This document shows, piece after piece, positions 21,284 to 33,330 of a stretch of 64,000 nucleotides of DNA. The DNA is from Halichoerus grypus (taxonomy: Eukaryota > Chordata > Mammalia > Carnivora > Phocidae), in contig NC_135722.1 of the NCBI RefSeq assembly GCF_964656455.1, positions 47,128,628 through 47,192,627 of the forward strand. Direction: 5' to 3'. The notes beneath the pieces are model-generated. The model worked only from the letters and a program-made list of their open reading frames with translations. It was not told the origin of the DNA and ran no database searches. Position numbers and translations under genes: made by a program. Positions within the stretch are counted from its first letter, which is position 1. Each line of letters starts with the position of its first letter.

Positions 21284-22049
21284 ATTTGCCTTAATTTTTG
21301 ATCTATACAATTTGGTCAACATTATTAACTATTATAAATATTCATTCAAATATTTATTGAGTGTGTATGACGAGAATATTGCATTGTATTTTCACTTTTA
21401 TGTAGTGTGTGTACAAAGTTTGCTTGTGATTCAATATTCCTAACATGAGCTGTGCTTATTTGGAAAAATTGGTCATTTGGACTCACACATGTTCATTCAG
21501 GGAATCTAGGAAGAGCCTTATAGAAAATGTTCATCCAGTCTCCGAGGTTGAGATGCTGGTAATTGGAAGTGCTATTCTGTTACATTGTCGTTACCACGGT
21601 GGAATGCTCATCTGCAGCAGCAGAGGTGGCGGGGAGAGAATCCGTTTACCATTTACCAAAGGCGGTGCATCTGAGGCTCAGGTTCTTATACCTGAATTCT
21701 TTCAAGTCTGTTTGCTGTTAGCAGATCTAACACAGAGGCTCTTCTCTCTGCTCTAGGGAGCTCAGCTTGCAACCAGCTGAGATATTGGGAAGAAAGCAAA
21801 TATTTATCCTTGGATGTTTTTCATGGAAATCAAATTAATTTTTCCTCCCAACCTTTATGTTGGTGTTCAGTTTATGTTGGTGTTCAGTTTATGGCAATAA
21901 AATTCAATGCTTTTCATATTTGTTATTATGAAAGTAAACACCAATGTGCAGCAGTGATTTTCAAGTTAACTTAATTGCTTTTCTGTCAAATCTCTTTGAT
22001 GGTACATATGTTATAAGGTGTACACTTAGCTCATTTTTATAGTTGCACC
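21284..22049. other. Non-coding sequence
   Basis: No repeat was recognised. A 103-codon plus-strand frame (21445-21756) has no clear splice sites and no family resemblance that I can see, so it is not called. A tandem ttatgttggtgttcagt repeat of two copies lies at about 21857-21890. Confidence 0.4.
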
Positions 22050-23455
22050 TTTTTTATAGAGATATAATTAGCATACTATAAAATTCACCCATTTAAAGTG
22101 TACAATCAAGTGTTTAGTGTATCACTAGGCTTTGCAGCCATCACCACTATCTAATTCCAGAAGCTGTCCTCACCTTAAAAGAGAAATCCCACATCTATTA
22201 GCAGTCAATCCGCTCCCTCCCCCCGCCCCCTGTTCTCCCCTCCCCTAGCACCTGGCAAACACTAATCTATGGTTTGCCTATTGCATAAATGGAATCATAC
22301 AATATGAGGCCTTTTGCATTTGGCTTCTCTCACTTAACACAGTGTTTTTCAGAATCATTTCTGTTGTAGGGTTTTGGTTTTTTTTTTTTGTGAGAGAGAG
22401 AGAGAAAGAGAGAGGGTGAGTCGGGGGAGGGGCAGGGGGAGAGAGAGAATCCCAGGCAACCTCCACGCTCCACACAGAGCCTGACATGGGGCTGGATCCC
22501 ACGACCCTGAGATCATGATCCGAGCCAATATTAAGAGTAGAACACTAAACCTCCTGAGCCACCCAGGTACCCCTTCATTCCTTTTTTATGACTGAGTACA
22601 ATTCCATTGTATAGATATAGCACATTTTACTTATACATTCATCAGTAGATGGCCATTTGGGTTGTTTCCTTTTTTGGCTATCATGAATAAAGCTGCTATG
22701 AATATTTACCTGCGAGTTTTTGTGTAAACATATGTTTTCATTTCTCTTGAGTATATATACCTGAAAGTGAAATTGCTCATCATATAATAACTCTGTGTTT
22801 AACTTTTTGGAGAGTGCCAAGGTGTTTTCCAAAGTAGTTGCACCATTTTGCATTCCCACCACAATGTGCAAGGGTTCTCATGTCTCCATATCCTCACCAG
22901 TGCTTGTTTGTCTGTCTTTTTGATTATAGCCATCCAGTAGGTGAGAAGAGGTACCTTGTTATAGTTTTGATTTGCATTTTCTTCATAACTAATGATGTTG
23001 AACATCTTTCCGTGTGTTTGTTGTCATTTGTATATCTTTTTTGGAGAAATATTTATTTAAATCCTTTGTATATTTTTTATTTAGATTGTTGAGTTTTAAT
23101 TTACATATTCTGGATACTAGACCCTTGTCGGACAGATGTTTTACAAATATCACATTATGTAGATTGTCTTTTTACTTTCTTGGTAGTGGCCTTTGAGGAA
23201 CAAAAGTTTTTAATTTTATGAAGTCCAGTATATCTATTCTTGCTTGGCTTTCAATGTCATATCTAAAAAACTATTGCCTAAGTCAAGGTCACAAAGATTT
23301 ACCTGTATGTTTTCTTTTAAGAGTTTTGTAGTTTTAGCTCTTACATTTAGGTCTTTGATTCATTTTGAGTTAATTTTTGTATATGTGTGAGGTAGGTGTC
23401 CAAATCCATTCTTTGGTGTGTGGATATCCAGTTGTCCCAGAACTATTTGCTGTAC
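22050..23455 (-). mobile_element. Antisense LINE-1 (L1M type) fragment, about 1.4 kb, with SINE
   Basis: The plus strand shows the complement of an L1M 3' end and ORF2: taattagcatactataaaattcaccc, ggaatcatacaatatgaggcc, ttcattcctttttt, ccattgtatagatatagc, aagtgaaattgctcatcatat and gtggatatccagttgtcccag. It is interrupted by a SINE at about 22378-22574. Many stops and shifts are present. Confidence 0.85.
22378..22574 (-). mobile_element. CAN-SINE, antisense, older variant
   Basis: After poly(T) comes a GA-rich block, then caacctccacgctccacacagagcc, gatcatgatccgagccaatattaagag and gagccacccaggtacccc. The 'aatattaagagtagaacactaaac' block differs from the younger copies and marks an older subfamily. 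No clean target duplication was seen. Confidence 0.85.
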
Positions 23456-24044
23456 ACCTCACAAGTCAACCTGTGAGTCATGTTTTGGGGAAACACTTTG
23501 GCTGATTCCTTATCTCAATTAGATGCCACCATTCTACACACTGGACATTTGAGGCAAAGGAACATATGTATTGCTAGCTAGGAACTAGGACTTTAGTTCC
23601 ACGTTTCTATGTAGGTTTGTAACTTGGTGAATTGGCTTGTAGGAAATGTAAGCTTCGGGGCTACTTCCCTCTCTAATCCCCCTTAAGGCCTCCAGGTGGA
23701 CCTATGTGGCTGCCTCCTTGCCATCTTTTCTCTGAATCATAACCTGATTCCCATCTGACCTTCTGGGGAAAGGAGAAGAGCCAAGGAGAAGTTGCTTCCT
23801 CCCTTCTTTAGAAAGGCCCTAAAATTTTCCTTCCAGCCTCATGGGAGGAACAGAAAAGCCATGTGAACCTTTCCACAAACAAAAGGAGGGGGATCCTCAA
23901 GGGAAGACAGATCTTGTCACCTCTCTGTGCCACCCCTTGACAGCTCCTCTCTCTGGAATTACGACCTAATTGGGCCTTGGCTGATTTCGGAACTCCTTTT
24001 CCTTGAAATGGAATGATAAGGAAGATAGCTTTGCATTCCTTCCA
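23456..24044. other. Non-coding sequence, nothing recognised
   Basis: No exon or named repeat was recognised in this stretch. Confidence 0.4.
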
Positions 24045-24240
24045 GAGATTCAGGTGGTATTGTGGGAAAAGCTTAGGATTGGTTCACCTGAGTTCAGAGT
24101 TTGGTTCTGCATCTCGAACTTAGGTTTTTTTATCTATAAAATGGGGTTTATAATCACAGTTTCCCAGGATGATTATGAAAAACAAATCAAATATCATATG
24201 TAAAGTACCTAACAAATTTGTAGCCCCTAAGTAAATGCCA
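24045..24240 (+). mobile_element. MIR element, sense
   Basis: The blocks gagttcagagtttggttctgc, ctataaaatggggtttataatc and gatgattatgaaaaac follow MIR order. MIR is an old tRNA-derived SINE shared by mammals. Confidence 0.6.
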
Positions 24241-24384
24241 GTTTCCCTTCTCTCTTTTCCAAATTTTCTGGGAAATTTGTATAAATCTGTACAAATACAG
24301 TTTTTAAAAAAACTCCATAGGATCTTAGAGTTGGAAGGGACCTTCATACTTCTGATTATAACACTTCGTTGAATCTGTCAGAGC

Positions 24385-24900
24385 TCTTTTCATGTTTATT
24401 TACTTGATTTATTCCATTAGTATCGATCACTTACTTTATTTCAGACACTGTTCTCTCTCTGTCAGAAGTCAGTGGAGAGATGACAGACACACACAACACA
24501 GGCCTGATGCATGCTTGTCACTGTCACTTCACTCATCCTCACTTCTCATTTGATTCATCCCTCACGAAATGATGAGCCAGACAGTACCATAGATTCTTGG
24601 AATGCAGAGATGCAGTCTTGGAGAGCTCATGGTCTCTAGTGGAGGGAAGTACACCAAGCAAGGATCATATCCTGCGGGGGGCGCTGTTAGAGACACACGG
24701 ACAGGTGCTGTGGGAGTGGGAGGAGAGCGCTCCCCAGTCTGCTTGCAGGAGTCAGGGAAGAATGAGCAAAAGGGGAAAGGAGTCTGAGGCAGGAAGACAG
24801 CAGGCTCAAAGGCCCGGATGCGGGAAAGAGTATTCTTTCAGGGAGCTAACCCCCAGGGAAATAATCAGAGACAGTGACTAGATAGGATAGTAGTGCCCAG
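24385..24900. repeat. Ancient interspersed repeat, family uncertain
   Basis: The segment (cacttactttatttcagacactgttc ... agagctcatggtctctagtgg ... ggtgctgtgggagtgggagg) matches the common layout of an old mammalian repeat related to LINE-2/CR1 or similar. A 94-codon frame across it is not supported as a gene. Confidence 0.4.
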
Positions 24901-27900
24901 CTTACCAAGAGCCTGTTATGCTGGGCTGAAATTTGAGGTCCGTTTTGATGGGAGAAAACTGAAGCACAATTTGTAGTTAAGAATTAACATCTATCTTGGC
25001 TTTGTTCTTATTCCAAGCCTAGCTTTCAAAACATCTTTTCTTTGTCTTTTGTCTTTGGCATTTTCCCCAAGCATCTGCTATTTTAGGCTTTTGCCTTGGT
25101 GATTCTCTTCATACAGCATCCGGCCGCTTTGGTATCGTCCTGGGTTACTAGCCTATCTACTTTGGAGTGATAACTCATGGAGAGCTCCCTCGGTGTCAGT
25201 ATGCTTTCTCTGGAAGAGTCTATCTCCTGTTTGCCCCGGGACTCAGTAATGGGAAAGACCCACCCTGTGGTAGAGAGAGGGCTGTCAGAGGAGGGCCGGC
25301 TACATGGGGAAGCCCCCAGAACTAGACATACTGTCCGCTGACGCTTCTGATGTTGCCAGAGCCCCAGCTCCCTCCTCCTCTCCTCCCATAGCCTCTCGCT
25401 GACTGACTCTGCTCTGGGGCTGTGGCTCTCGGCCGCTCTTGCTTTGCCTTATTCTGAGTCACTGAGGGATTGAGGAGTGGCCCCGAAGCTCAGGAATCTT
25501 AGCCTCGTTAGTGGCAGCCATCCTCCACACATCCAGTCACTTATCTCCTCAAGACACAGTCCAAGCAGACATTTCCGACATGAGAGGACACGTCTGAATT
25601 TCCAGAGGTCACTTATGTAGGGCTTTGTTCGGAGATCCTCCCTATTGTAGAAATCATTGAAGAAACTAGCCTTGGGAAGATTGGGTAGGGGTGGAAGGGA
25701 GAATGGAGGGCATGACAGCTACTTTCAGGTATCTGAAGGGCTGGGTAAGGATAGGGGACAAGGTGCCAGATTTTGGTCTGGAATTCTGGCCCTACCTCTT
25801 ACTAGCTTTGTTTTTTTAATCTAAATTCTTTTAAGCCTAAAATCATTCTGCGATTTAATAAATGTATCAGGCAGTGCCTCTACCGATTAGATCTGGATTC
25901 TTAAGGCAGATTGAGTGGCAGCATTTTAGCATTTTGGGCTCAGCCACTAGTGAATTGAAGTTGTAATAGCTGTATTTATTATACCCAGAATTGAATGAGT
26001 TATTAATAAACCATTCCTTAGCCCCGTATTATCTCTGTTTTACAGACTAATTTTTTTCAATAGGATTTCCTTAATTGTATCAAATATTTCATTCCTAGAA
26101 TGCTTAACATGTCTGATTGGCATAATCTCCAGGGAAACTAGGCAGTCTTAATTACATCTAATGTTTTGATTTCGTTTGATTCTTTAGATGAGATTAAAAG
26201 TAATTTATTTTAAAGGCTATGACTACTCTCTGTATACCTATGCTTATTGTGAATTTAGAAAGCTTTGGCCATATTACATTAGCATTACCAGTATATCAGA
26301 TAATTTAGATTGTGGACTAGTATATAGGGTAGTTAACTTCTTTCAGAACAAAAAGCTTGATGACACTATTTTTTTCACTACCTTCCCCCCACTTTTCTCA
26401 TCACTGTCTTTGGATAGCATTGATTTATATTTTCTGTTCAATTACCCATTTCCATAGTATATGTCAAGACTTGCTCCTGAGGAAGTAGAGGGTTCTTGGG
26501 GTTGACTCTTCCCAAAATATGTTTCCTAGTGAATAAATGTTGGTAATAATTTGTAGAATATGATTTTTAGTTCTAGATGTCATGTTTCACCCAGAGGAGG
26601 GTGAAGGGCCTGGGATGGTGAAGCATCTTTACATGATATGAAGAATGGCTGAGGGTCTTAGAGATACAGAAAAGATGGTTTGCCTCTAGGAAACATGATC
26701 AAGGGGACACATGCTCTTTTTCTTCATATCTAGAAGACTGAGATCTACTAAAGAGGGACAAGGCATATCTGTAGGAAGGACAGACCAGTCGTGACCTGTA
26801 GGAAAATTTATATGGAAACCATTTTGGCTCAATATGAAGAGAAACATTCCATCATGGGTGGCCATTGAAATGAGGTTTTGGGGAAAGTAAAGAATGGGTT
26901 CCCTGTTGTTGGGAAACTTTTAACAGTGTCTATGTCAGCAAAATCTGATCTTCCATGAAAAAAAAATCCCATATACCAGATGTCCTTTGGTGTTCTTCCC
27001 AGTTCCTGGATTCTGTGGTTGCCTCCCCCCATTCCTGATACTATGATATGGCTACTTCTACATTCTAGGTTTTGCTTTAGTGATTTGCACGTGATTGAGT
27101 TAATCTTCCTGAACAACCAGCCATAGCACAGAAGGCTATGATGTGGTAGATAAAAACTGCCTGACGTGATAATTCACAAAGTGGATATATACCATGTGCA
27201 CATATATACTTATATATCTGTTTTGTATAATGGAGAGTTATTATACTTTCATGGTTTTGTCCTCTGTTCCTATTGTTATAAAATATCATGTGCTTTAAAG
27301 ACCTCTGAGTCTCAGAAGAAGCAATTTCTTTATTTTGACATTTATTTATCAAATTGATTTTTAAAGAATACAGCTCTGTTAAGTTTTCCAAATAGAGCTA
27401 ATGAAGAGCCTTCGTGGGAGTAGGAATTAAAAACTGGTGGTTTTATTGTGAGATTATTTGAGAAAGATCTACAAATAAAATTGTATAGACATTCAATTAG
27501 TATCTTGGAAATTTAAGAATAGGAAGTGAGAACACTATAGTCATTTTGGAAAATTGTGTTTTTAGACTTAGTTATTAATTGGATTGTTGAGTGCAGCATT
27601 AGTGGTTTCAAAGGGCATCACAGTTCATTACAATTCTGACCTGGGGTAATAGATATAGAGGTAAAATGAAATCCATTTTCCTTAAGAACTACTGGCTTTA
27701 TGAAATGATTAAATCTGATTTTAAAATAAAGCATTAAGTGCAACCACTAAGAGTTCAAAAAACACTTACGGGTCCCGTGAAGAAGATTTAGTGCACTTAG
27801 CTTTCAAACAATTTGCTCATTGTAGATGAAATGCCTTTAAATTGATGTAAGTTATCATGCCAATAAATTAATAAACTATGAGAAGATACATATCTTCTCT

Positions 27901-28138
27901 TTGGAATGGGCTCATTCTCCAGGGACAGATGGTTCTCCTTCAGACTAGGCTTTCTTCTGAAGTGGTAAGGTGTTAGAGAAGTCTGTTTTCTGCATGAACT
28001 TAAGCTCATTGTGGGTGCTATTAAAGCTTTTGATGTGATATTGTGGAAAGGAAGTCATCATGCTGGGAGAATTTCCCCACTGAGAAAGATTTACATTCTA
28101 TAGGACTTTTAGAATTCTTTAATACTTTTCATTTAAAG
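24901..28138. other. Non-coding sequence, nothing established
   Basis: The interval is unique-looking and includes a GC-richer part at 25180-25780. A possible degraded MIR lies at about 25770-25890. I saw no convincing exon. If the gene model proposed in this window holds, this is intronic. Confidence 0.4.
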
Positions 28139-28196
28139 ACCCCAAAGCATATGATTTATGTACAAATACATCTCTCTTCCATGAACTCCTATGCAG

Positions 28197-28254
28197 CCCA
28201 GGCCATTGGTATTAGAGAATATGGGGAATGTCCTTAAGTTCATTGGGGAGCAAG
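28197..28254 (+). CDS. Candidate first coding exon, small unknown protein
   Basis: An acceptor-like site (ctctcttccatgaactcctatgcag) ends at 28196; an alternative acceptor (cttttcatttaaag) ends at 28138. An ATG at 28221 opens MGNVLKFIGEQ and reaches a good donor caag|gtaaag (intron from 28255) in phase 1. That is the phase needed by the candidate exon at 53136. If the 28138 acceptor is used, an in-frame ATG at 28191 would add ten residues. A glycine at position 2 is compatible with N-myristoylation, but that is inference. I do not recognise the protein, and a 58 bp exon with one matching phase could arise by chance. Confidence 0.22.
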
Positions 28255-28734
28255 GTAAAGCCTCGGCAGTCTTAGAAAACGAACAGATCTTCTGACTCTG
28301 CTAAATCTAAATCTTCTATTGGGTAGCTTCTTCTTCTAATGGCAGCCTGAATACTGTGCAATGTAAGTAGTGATATTTAATGTCAAAATCATGATTTTTC
28401 AAATATTTGGGTATCTGTTACAAATAGTGAGTAAATGAATTTATCCGTTTATGTTTGAACATTTTAGAGTCACGTTGCTAAGTGAAAATATAATGAATTT
28501 CTGTTGAAAATATCCAATTTTTTTCTCCCCTTAATAGCAAAACATCTTCATGCATCTTTCTCAAAATATTATTAATAAGATTGGCCATGAACAACCATTA
28601 TTGAAGTATTCGAATCACTGTGGGCTTTAGACATGAAGCTGGGGCGCAGAGCAGCTTTTTTCTTTTCTTCTTCTCTTTTTGGTCTGCCCCCTTTTTATCG
28701 CCTCTGTGCTTCTACACAGGATGTAAAAAGAACT

Positions 28735-28887
28735 GCTTGGGTCATGATCTCAGGGTTCTGGGATCCAGCCCCGCATCAGGCTCCTTGCTTGGCGAGGAGT
28801 CTGCGTCTCCTTCTCCCTCTGCCCCTCCGCCTGCTTGTGCTCTCTCTCTCTCTCTCAAATCAATAAAATCTTAAAAAAAAAAAAAAA
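28735..28887 (+). mobile_element. CAN-SINE, sense, 5'-truncated
   Basis: The tRNA-like head is missing. The body starts at gcttgggtcatgatctcagg and ends with caaatcaataaaatctt and a poly(A) run. Target duplications aaaaagaact lie at 28725-28734 and 28888-28897, so truncation happened at insertion and not by later deletion. Confidence 0.9.
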
Positions 28888-29159
28888 AAAAAGAACTCTC
28901 TACGGAGGTCCTTACTTCTTAAACTTATTTGTAGTGTGCCAATGGGATGAGACTGAGTAGTCATTGTTGCTGCTGTTAATTCCTAGTAATAACTTTTAAA
29001 AAGTGCACCGAATTATCTGAATGTTAATACTCAGCAATTTCACCTCTTTCAGCCCTCTTTTCCTTACGTCTGTGGGACTTCTCCACCACTTCCACTGCTA
29101 CCTTTTGGCTTATTTGTGTGAATAGATTGCTCTTTCCCTTTCTTTCCCTCCCTCCCTCT

Positions 29160-29390
29160 TTCTCTCCTTTTCGCAAATACTGGATACCTACTAAGTGCAC
29201 TGTGAGAGCCTGAAGGATACAATGATGGATTATGATAGGATCACTGTCTTCAAGAGCTGGTCTGGTGGTGGAGAGGTAGGTAAGTAATATGATGGAGTGT
29301 GATCAAAATAGTACACTATGACAACTAGGGATACAGTGCTTGCAAAGTATGAAGGATAGAGAAACTTAAGCTTTGTGTATGGGAGTGGGG
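29160..29390. repeat. Ancient interspersed repeat, family uncertain
   Basis: The part reading ggatacctactaagtgcactgtg ... cactgtcttcaagagctggtctgg ... gtacactatgacaactaggg follows the same common old-repeat layout seen at 8.0, 29.9 and 51.7 kb. Confidence 0.4.
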
Positions 29391-29884
29391 AGAATAAGAG
29401 AAATGAACATTGACTGATAAGGTAGAAGTATGATTGAATATTTATTAATTTTTTTGTTTAACCAGTGTTGTTTAATCTGCATGAATTTTTAGGCATTGAT
29501 TTGAGGCATTTTCAGTTCAGTGTGGTAGAACTTATAGTTGGCCATGTATTTTATTTTATGTCCTTAGAACATCTCCTACAATAGATTTTTTTTTTTCTTT
29601 TTTGGTTTCCAGAGGCTTAGCAGGATAAATATTACTGCTCATGATTTCTTGCTTCTGAAATTTTTCTACCTATTATTTGGAGAAGCCCATTTTGCGATTT
29701 CTTAAGGATTCTGACCTGGTCACTGGGCAGTCATAGTGATTAGATTCTGTGTCATATTGAGTGTCTTCCTAACACTTTCAACTTCTGTATTTATTAGTAT
29801 TTTACTTAGTTTACTTTGGTTTTAAAAAATCCTTACACTAAATGTTGTTCATAAAATATTCATAAATCTTATGAGGACCTATTT

Positions 29885-30470
29885 GTGATATTAATTTATT
29901 TAACAGCTATTTAATAAAGCACCTACTATGTGGCAGGCATTGTGGTGAGCACTGGGATAAGAGAAAGATGGGGTCTGTACCTTCATAGAGCTTACAGTCT
30001 GATGGGGGAATACAGACAGGGAAGTGGACAGTGGGAAAGGTGCTATGGAGTACATGGTACTGCTTGACTCATACAAAAGGCACCTAATCCAGACTTAGGG
30101 GCCTGGAGATGTGTTTTTGAATGGAGTGGCATCTATATTAAGACTTAAGGATGGGTAGAAACCATCCAGGTAAAAGGTAGAGTGATAGGGCACGGTGTTT
30201 CAAACAGAGGAAATAACATGTGAGTCTGGGTGGACCTGAGAGATAGAGGGGCTGCAAGAATGTTGACAGGAGCCTAGAGTACGAGGTAGGGGAGTGGATT
30301 AGAATGAGGCTAGAGACCATATCATATCTATCATGCTGGGTTTGGTGAGCCATGTTAAGGAATAGACTTTAATTCAAGGTAAGAGGGAGTGATGGATGGG
30401 CTTTGAATAGGGAGATGGCCTAATTTGATATGCGTTTTAGAAAAATCATTTTGGTTGCCGTTTGCATCTC
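29885..30470. repeat. Ancient interspersed repeat, long fragment, family uncertain
   Basis: Landmarks are agcacctactatgtggcaggc, catagagcttacagtctgatg, gtcttaagg-like text, and a right end of gaaaaatcattttggttgcc. The order is that of a widespread old mammalian repeat. It is the best-preserved copy of this kind in the window. Confidence 0.5.
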
Positions 30471-30658
30471 AGCTTGAGATGAAGAGATCAGTTAATTGGA
30501 GCCTGGGATAGTAATTCAAGTAGGAGATATTGGAGTGGCAGAGGTGAAATAGCCACGGGCATTATGTGACTAAGGTTTTAAGTCAGACGGAGGCTCAGCT
30601 TAACTGGACATTGGACTATGCTTTGATTTTCTGTCTTGACGAAAAACTTCTGGATTTT

Positions 30659-30926
30659 TTAAATGTATTTTTTAATTTTAAGTTTTTATTTAAATTCCAA
30701 TTAGTTAACATACCGTGTTATATTAGTTTCAGGTGTACAATATAGTGACTCAACACTTCCATAGGACACTGGGTGCTCATTACAAGTGCCCTCCTGAATT
30801 CCCATCACCTGTGTCACCCTGCCCCTCCCCCACTCCATTCTAGTAACCATCAGTTTGTTCTGTGTATTTAAGAGTCTGTTTCTTGGCTTACGTCTCTCTC
30901 TCTTATTTTTTTCCTTTGCTTGTTTG
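30659..30926 (-). mobile_element. L1 3' end, antisense, 268 bp, 18 bp TSD
   Basis: The antisense 3'UTR of carnivore-type L1 (gtgttatattagtttcaggtg, tgaattcccatcacctgtg) is flanked by exact duplications gaaaaacttctggatttt at 30641-30658 and 30927-30944. It is an extremely 5'-truncated insertion without coding sequence. Confidence 0.93.
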
Positions 30927-31009
30927 GAAAAACTTCTGGATTTTAAACCGTTTTAGAACAAATACTTTATGACATTTAAAAAATCATGTTACTGTTAAAA
31001 ATAGTAGCA

Positions 31010-31245
31010 CATATTATAAAGTATACCAGATATTATTCTAAGCACTTTACATTATTAATTGATGTACAATTTACAGCAATCCTATGAGATTGCTACTAGT
31101 TTTATCTCATTTAGACAGATGAGAAAACTGAGATATAGGTTAAGTAATATGCCCAAGGTCAGATAGCTAGTAAGTGTCTAAGCTGGGATTTGAACGATGT
31201 CAGTTTGGGGCCAGGGTCAGTTCTCTTAACCACTGTTTCCCATTC
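31010..31245 (-). mobile_element. MIR element, antisense
   Basis: The blocks attctaagcactttacat, cagatgagaaaactgag, gcccaaggtcagatagctag and ctgggatttgaac, with a final ttctcttaaccactg, are in reverse MIR order, nearly full length. Confidence 0.85.
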
Positions 31246-31637
31246 CTGAGAGTTTGGAGGAATGAGGCATGAGCCCTCCTCTCCAACTCTCTGCTATTCT
31301 GTATCCATTCTGAAGAGAAGCAGATTAATTCCAAAGAAAGTTAGAGGTAGAAGCAGGATTTATGGATTTAGAGAGAGGGAGGAAAGTAGAATGACTCTTA
31401 GATTTGTGGTTTGGCCTCTTGGGTGACCGTGGGACCATTCATGGAAACAGGAAGCCACAGAGGGGGAAGAGCAAGTCCAGGCAAGGGTGGAGGATGGAGA
31501 AGGAGCAAGGCGAGGTAATTATTGCTGTTATTATAAACATGTTGGATTTGAGGTGCTTGTGGGTCATCCTTGTAGATACGCTCAGGGGACAGTTGTTGTA
31601 CGGGTCTGGTTGTTTGCTGTTACAGTAGCTGGGATTC

Positions 31638-31660
31638 AGAGAGAGAGAGAGAGAGAGAGA
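31638..31660. repeat. (GA)n microsatellite
   Basis: About eleven AG units form a short dinucleotide run. Confidence 0.9.
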
Positions 31661-31799
31661 CCTGTGGCTACCAGATCTGGAACAGCTTCTGTGAACCAGG
31701 TCTTGGTTTAAATAGGTAGGAGCCTTCTAGATGAGGGAAGCAGTATACTTGATGACTTCCTGGTAACAATGGACACTTCCTGGTAAGAATGTGGGTGAA

Positions 31800-32011
31800 G
31801 GGCGACTGGGTGGCTCAGTTGGTTAAGCAACTGCCTTCGGCTCAGGTCAGGATCCTGGAGTCCTGGGATCGTGTTCTGCATCTGGGCTCCCTGCTCAGCA
31901 GGGAGTCTGCTTCTTCCTCTGACCCTCCCCCCTCTCATGTGCGCTCTCTCTCTCTCTCTCTCTCTCTCATTCTCTCTCTCTCAAATGGATAAATAAAATA
32001 TTAAAAAAAAA
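31800..32011 (+). mobile_element. CAN-SINE, sense
   Basis: The head gggcgactgggtggctcag is followed by gcaactgccttcggctcagg, the ctgaccctcccccctctcatg tail block and an extended (CT)n run at 31946-31968. The target duplication aagaatgtgggtgaa (31785-31799) matches aagaatatgggtgaa (32012-32026) with one change. It belongs to the 'actgcc' subfamily. Confidence 0.95.
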
Positions 32012-32026
32012 AAGAATATGGGTGAA

Positions 32027-32636
32027 ATGAGAAGATCTGATTTCTAGGCATTTTTTTTCTTGTAAAGCATGTGACTTTTGGCAAATCACTCCTCTTTGGC
32101 TTTCATTTCATTTATTTATTTGATTATTTAAAAATCATTTAAATTCATATTTAATAGGTTACATTTCAATTGAAAATGTTCATCTACAAAAGAATAAACA
32201 TATCTGCTCTGCTTGCTTATAGTTGTTGAAAATTAGAATGTCCTTTCATGGACCTTCTGTTTCTGAGATTCTTATTGCAGGAATTAAACTCAAGTGTTTA
32301 AACATACTTTATCAATGGTAAAGGAAGAGTACAAATATGAATTAGTGGCCCCTGGTATTTTGTAGAGATTATATACATAAGTCTATAGATAGTGGCAAAC
32401 GTGCAATGGCTCCTGATTGTTTTGCTCGTGAAATTCAAACTCCTGAGCTGATTCTTTGGGGTCTGGGCCTATCTCCGGCAGCTACAAAATGAGCAGAAAA
32501 GATTGGATGTCACAGATTTTTTGAAAGAGGAACTAGCCAAATTTGCCCATTGAAAATAAGAAAGAGAAAAAGAGATTGGTGATGACTGTAACTTTGTGAT
32601 TTCCAAGTCCACAGTACCATTTGAAGGAGAACATTA
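32027..32636. other. Non-coding sequence
   Basis: No element or exon was recognised in this stretch. Confidence 0.4.
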
Positions 32637-32850
32637 CATAATAATAATGATTTCTAGGAACTGTGCGAAGTGATTTATATACTTGACTGATTTAATTCTC
32701 ACAGTTAACTATCAGTACTCCCATTTTATGGGATGAGCAAACTGGGGCTTAGAGAACTTGCCTAAGGTCACACACTGGTAAATGGCAGAGCTGGGATGCA
32801 AGCCCAGGTCTTCTTATCCGCAGAGCCTCGCATGTAACTAGCACACTGTA
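32637..32850 (-). mobile_element. MIR element, antisense
   Basis: The order is ctaggaactgtgcgaagtg, tttaattctcacag, cccattttatgggatgagcaaactg, cctaaggtcacac and gctgggatgcaagcccagg, which is reverse MIR order. Confidence 0.82.
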
Positions 32851-32999
32851 TATACTTTTGGTTTAAAGTTTAATTATTTTTTGATTAGATTATACTTATA
32901 CATGGTATAATTTAAAAACAGAAGGGTATACAATGAAAAAGTCTTCCTTTTGACCCCGTCTTCCTGATACTCATTTCCCTAAAATGAGAGTCCTTTCAG

Positions 33000-33330
33000 A
33001 GATGTTCTGTATGTATGTGTAACTGTAAATTAAATATATAAAAATATGCATATATAATATCCCTGTGGTATATTACATACAAATGAAATTTCACCCATTT
33101 TACACAAGCAGTAGTATACTATAGGCCTGCTCCTTGATTTTCTTTCTTTTTGCCTAATAATATCTAGGAGATTATTTTAGTTAAAAAAAGGGGGCTCTTC
33201 ATTTTTTAAATTGCTGTATAATATTCCACTGTATGCATATACCACTAGCCCCTATTGAAGAACATTTGAGGGTTTGCCAATATTTCGCTATTACAAACAA
33301 TGTCTAATAAAGAACTTTGAATTGGAGTTA
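33000..33330 (-). mobile_element. Antisense L1M fragment
   Basis: The plus strand has gctgtataatattccactgtatgc, tattgaagaacatttgagggtttgcc and gctattacaaacaatgtc, the complement of the ORF2 C-terminal and 3' region of an old L1. Boundaries are approximate. Confidence 0.65.

Noticed and set aside
21445..21756. A 103-codon plus-strand frame in unique sequence
   Set aside because: No splice sites, no recognisable domain and no convincing coding texture were seen, so it is left as non-coding.
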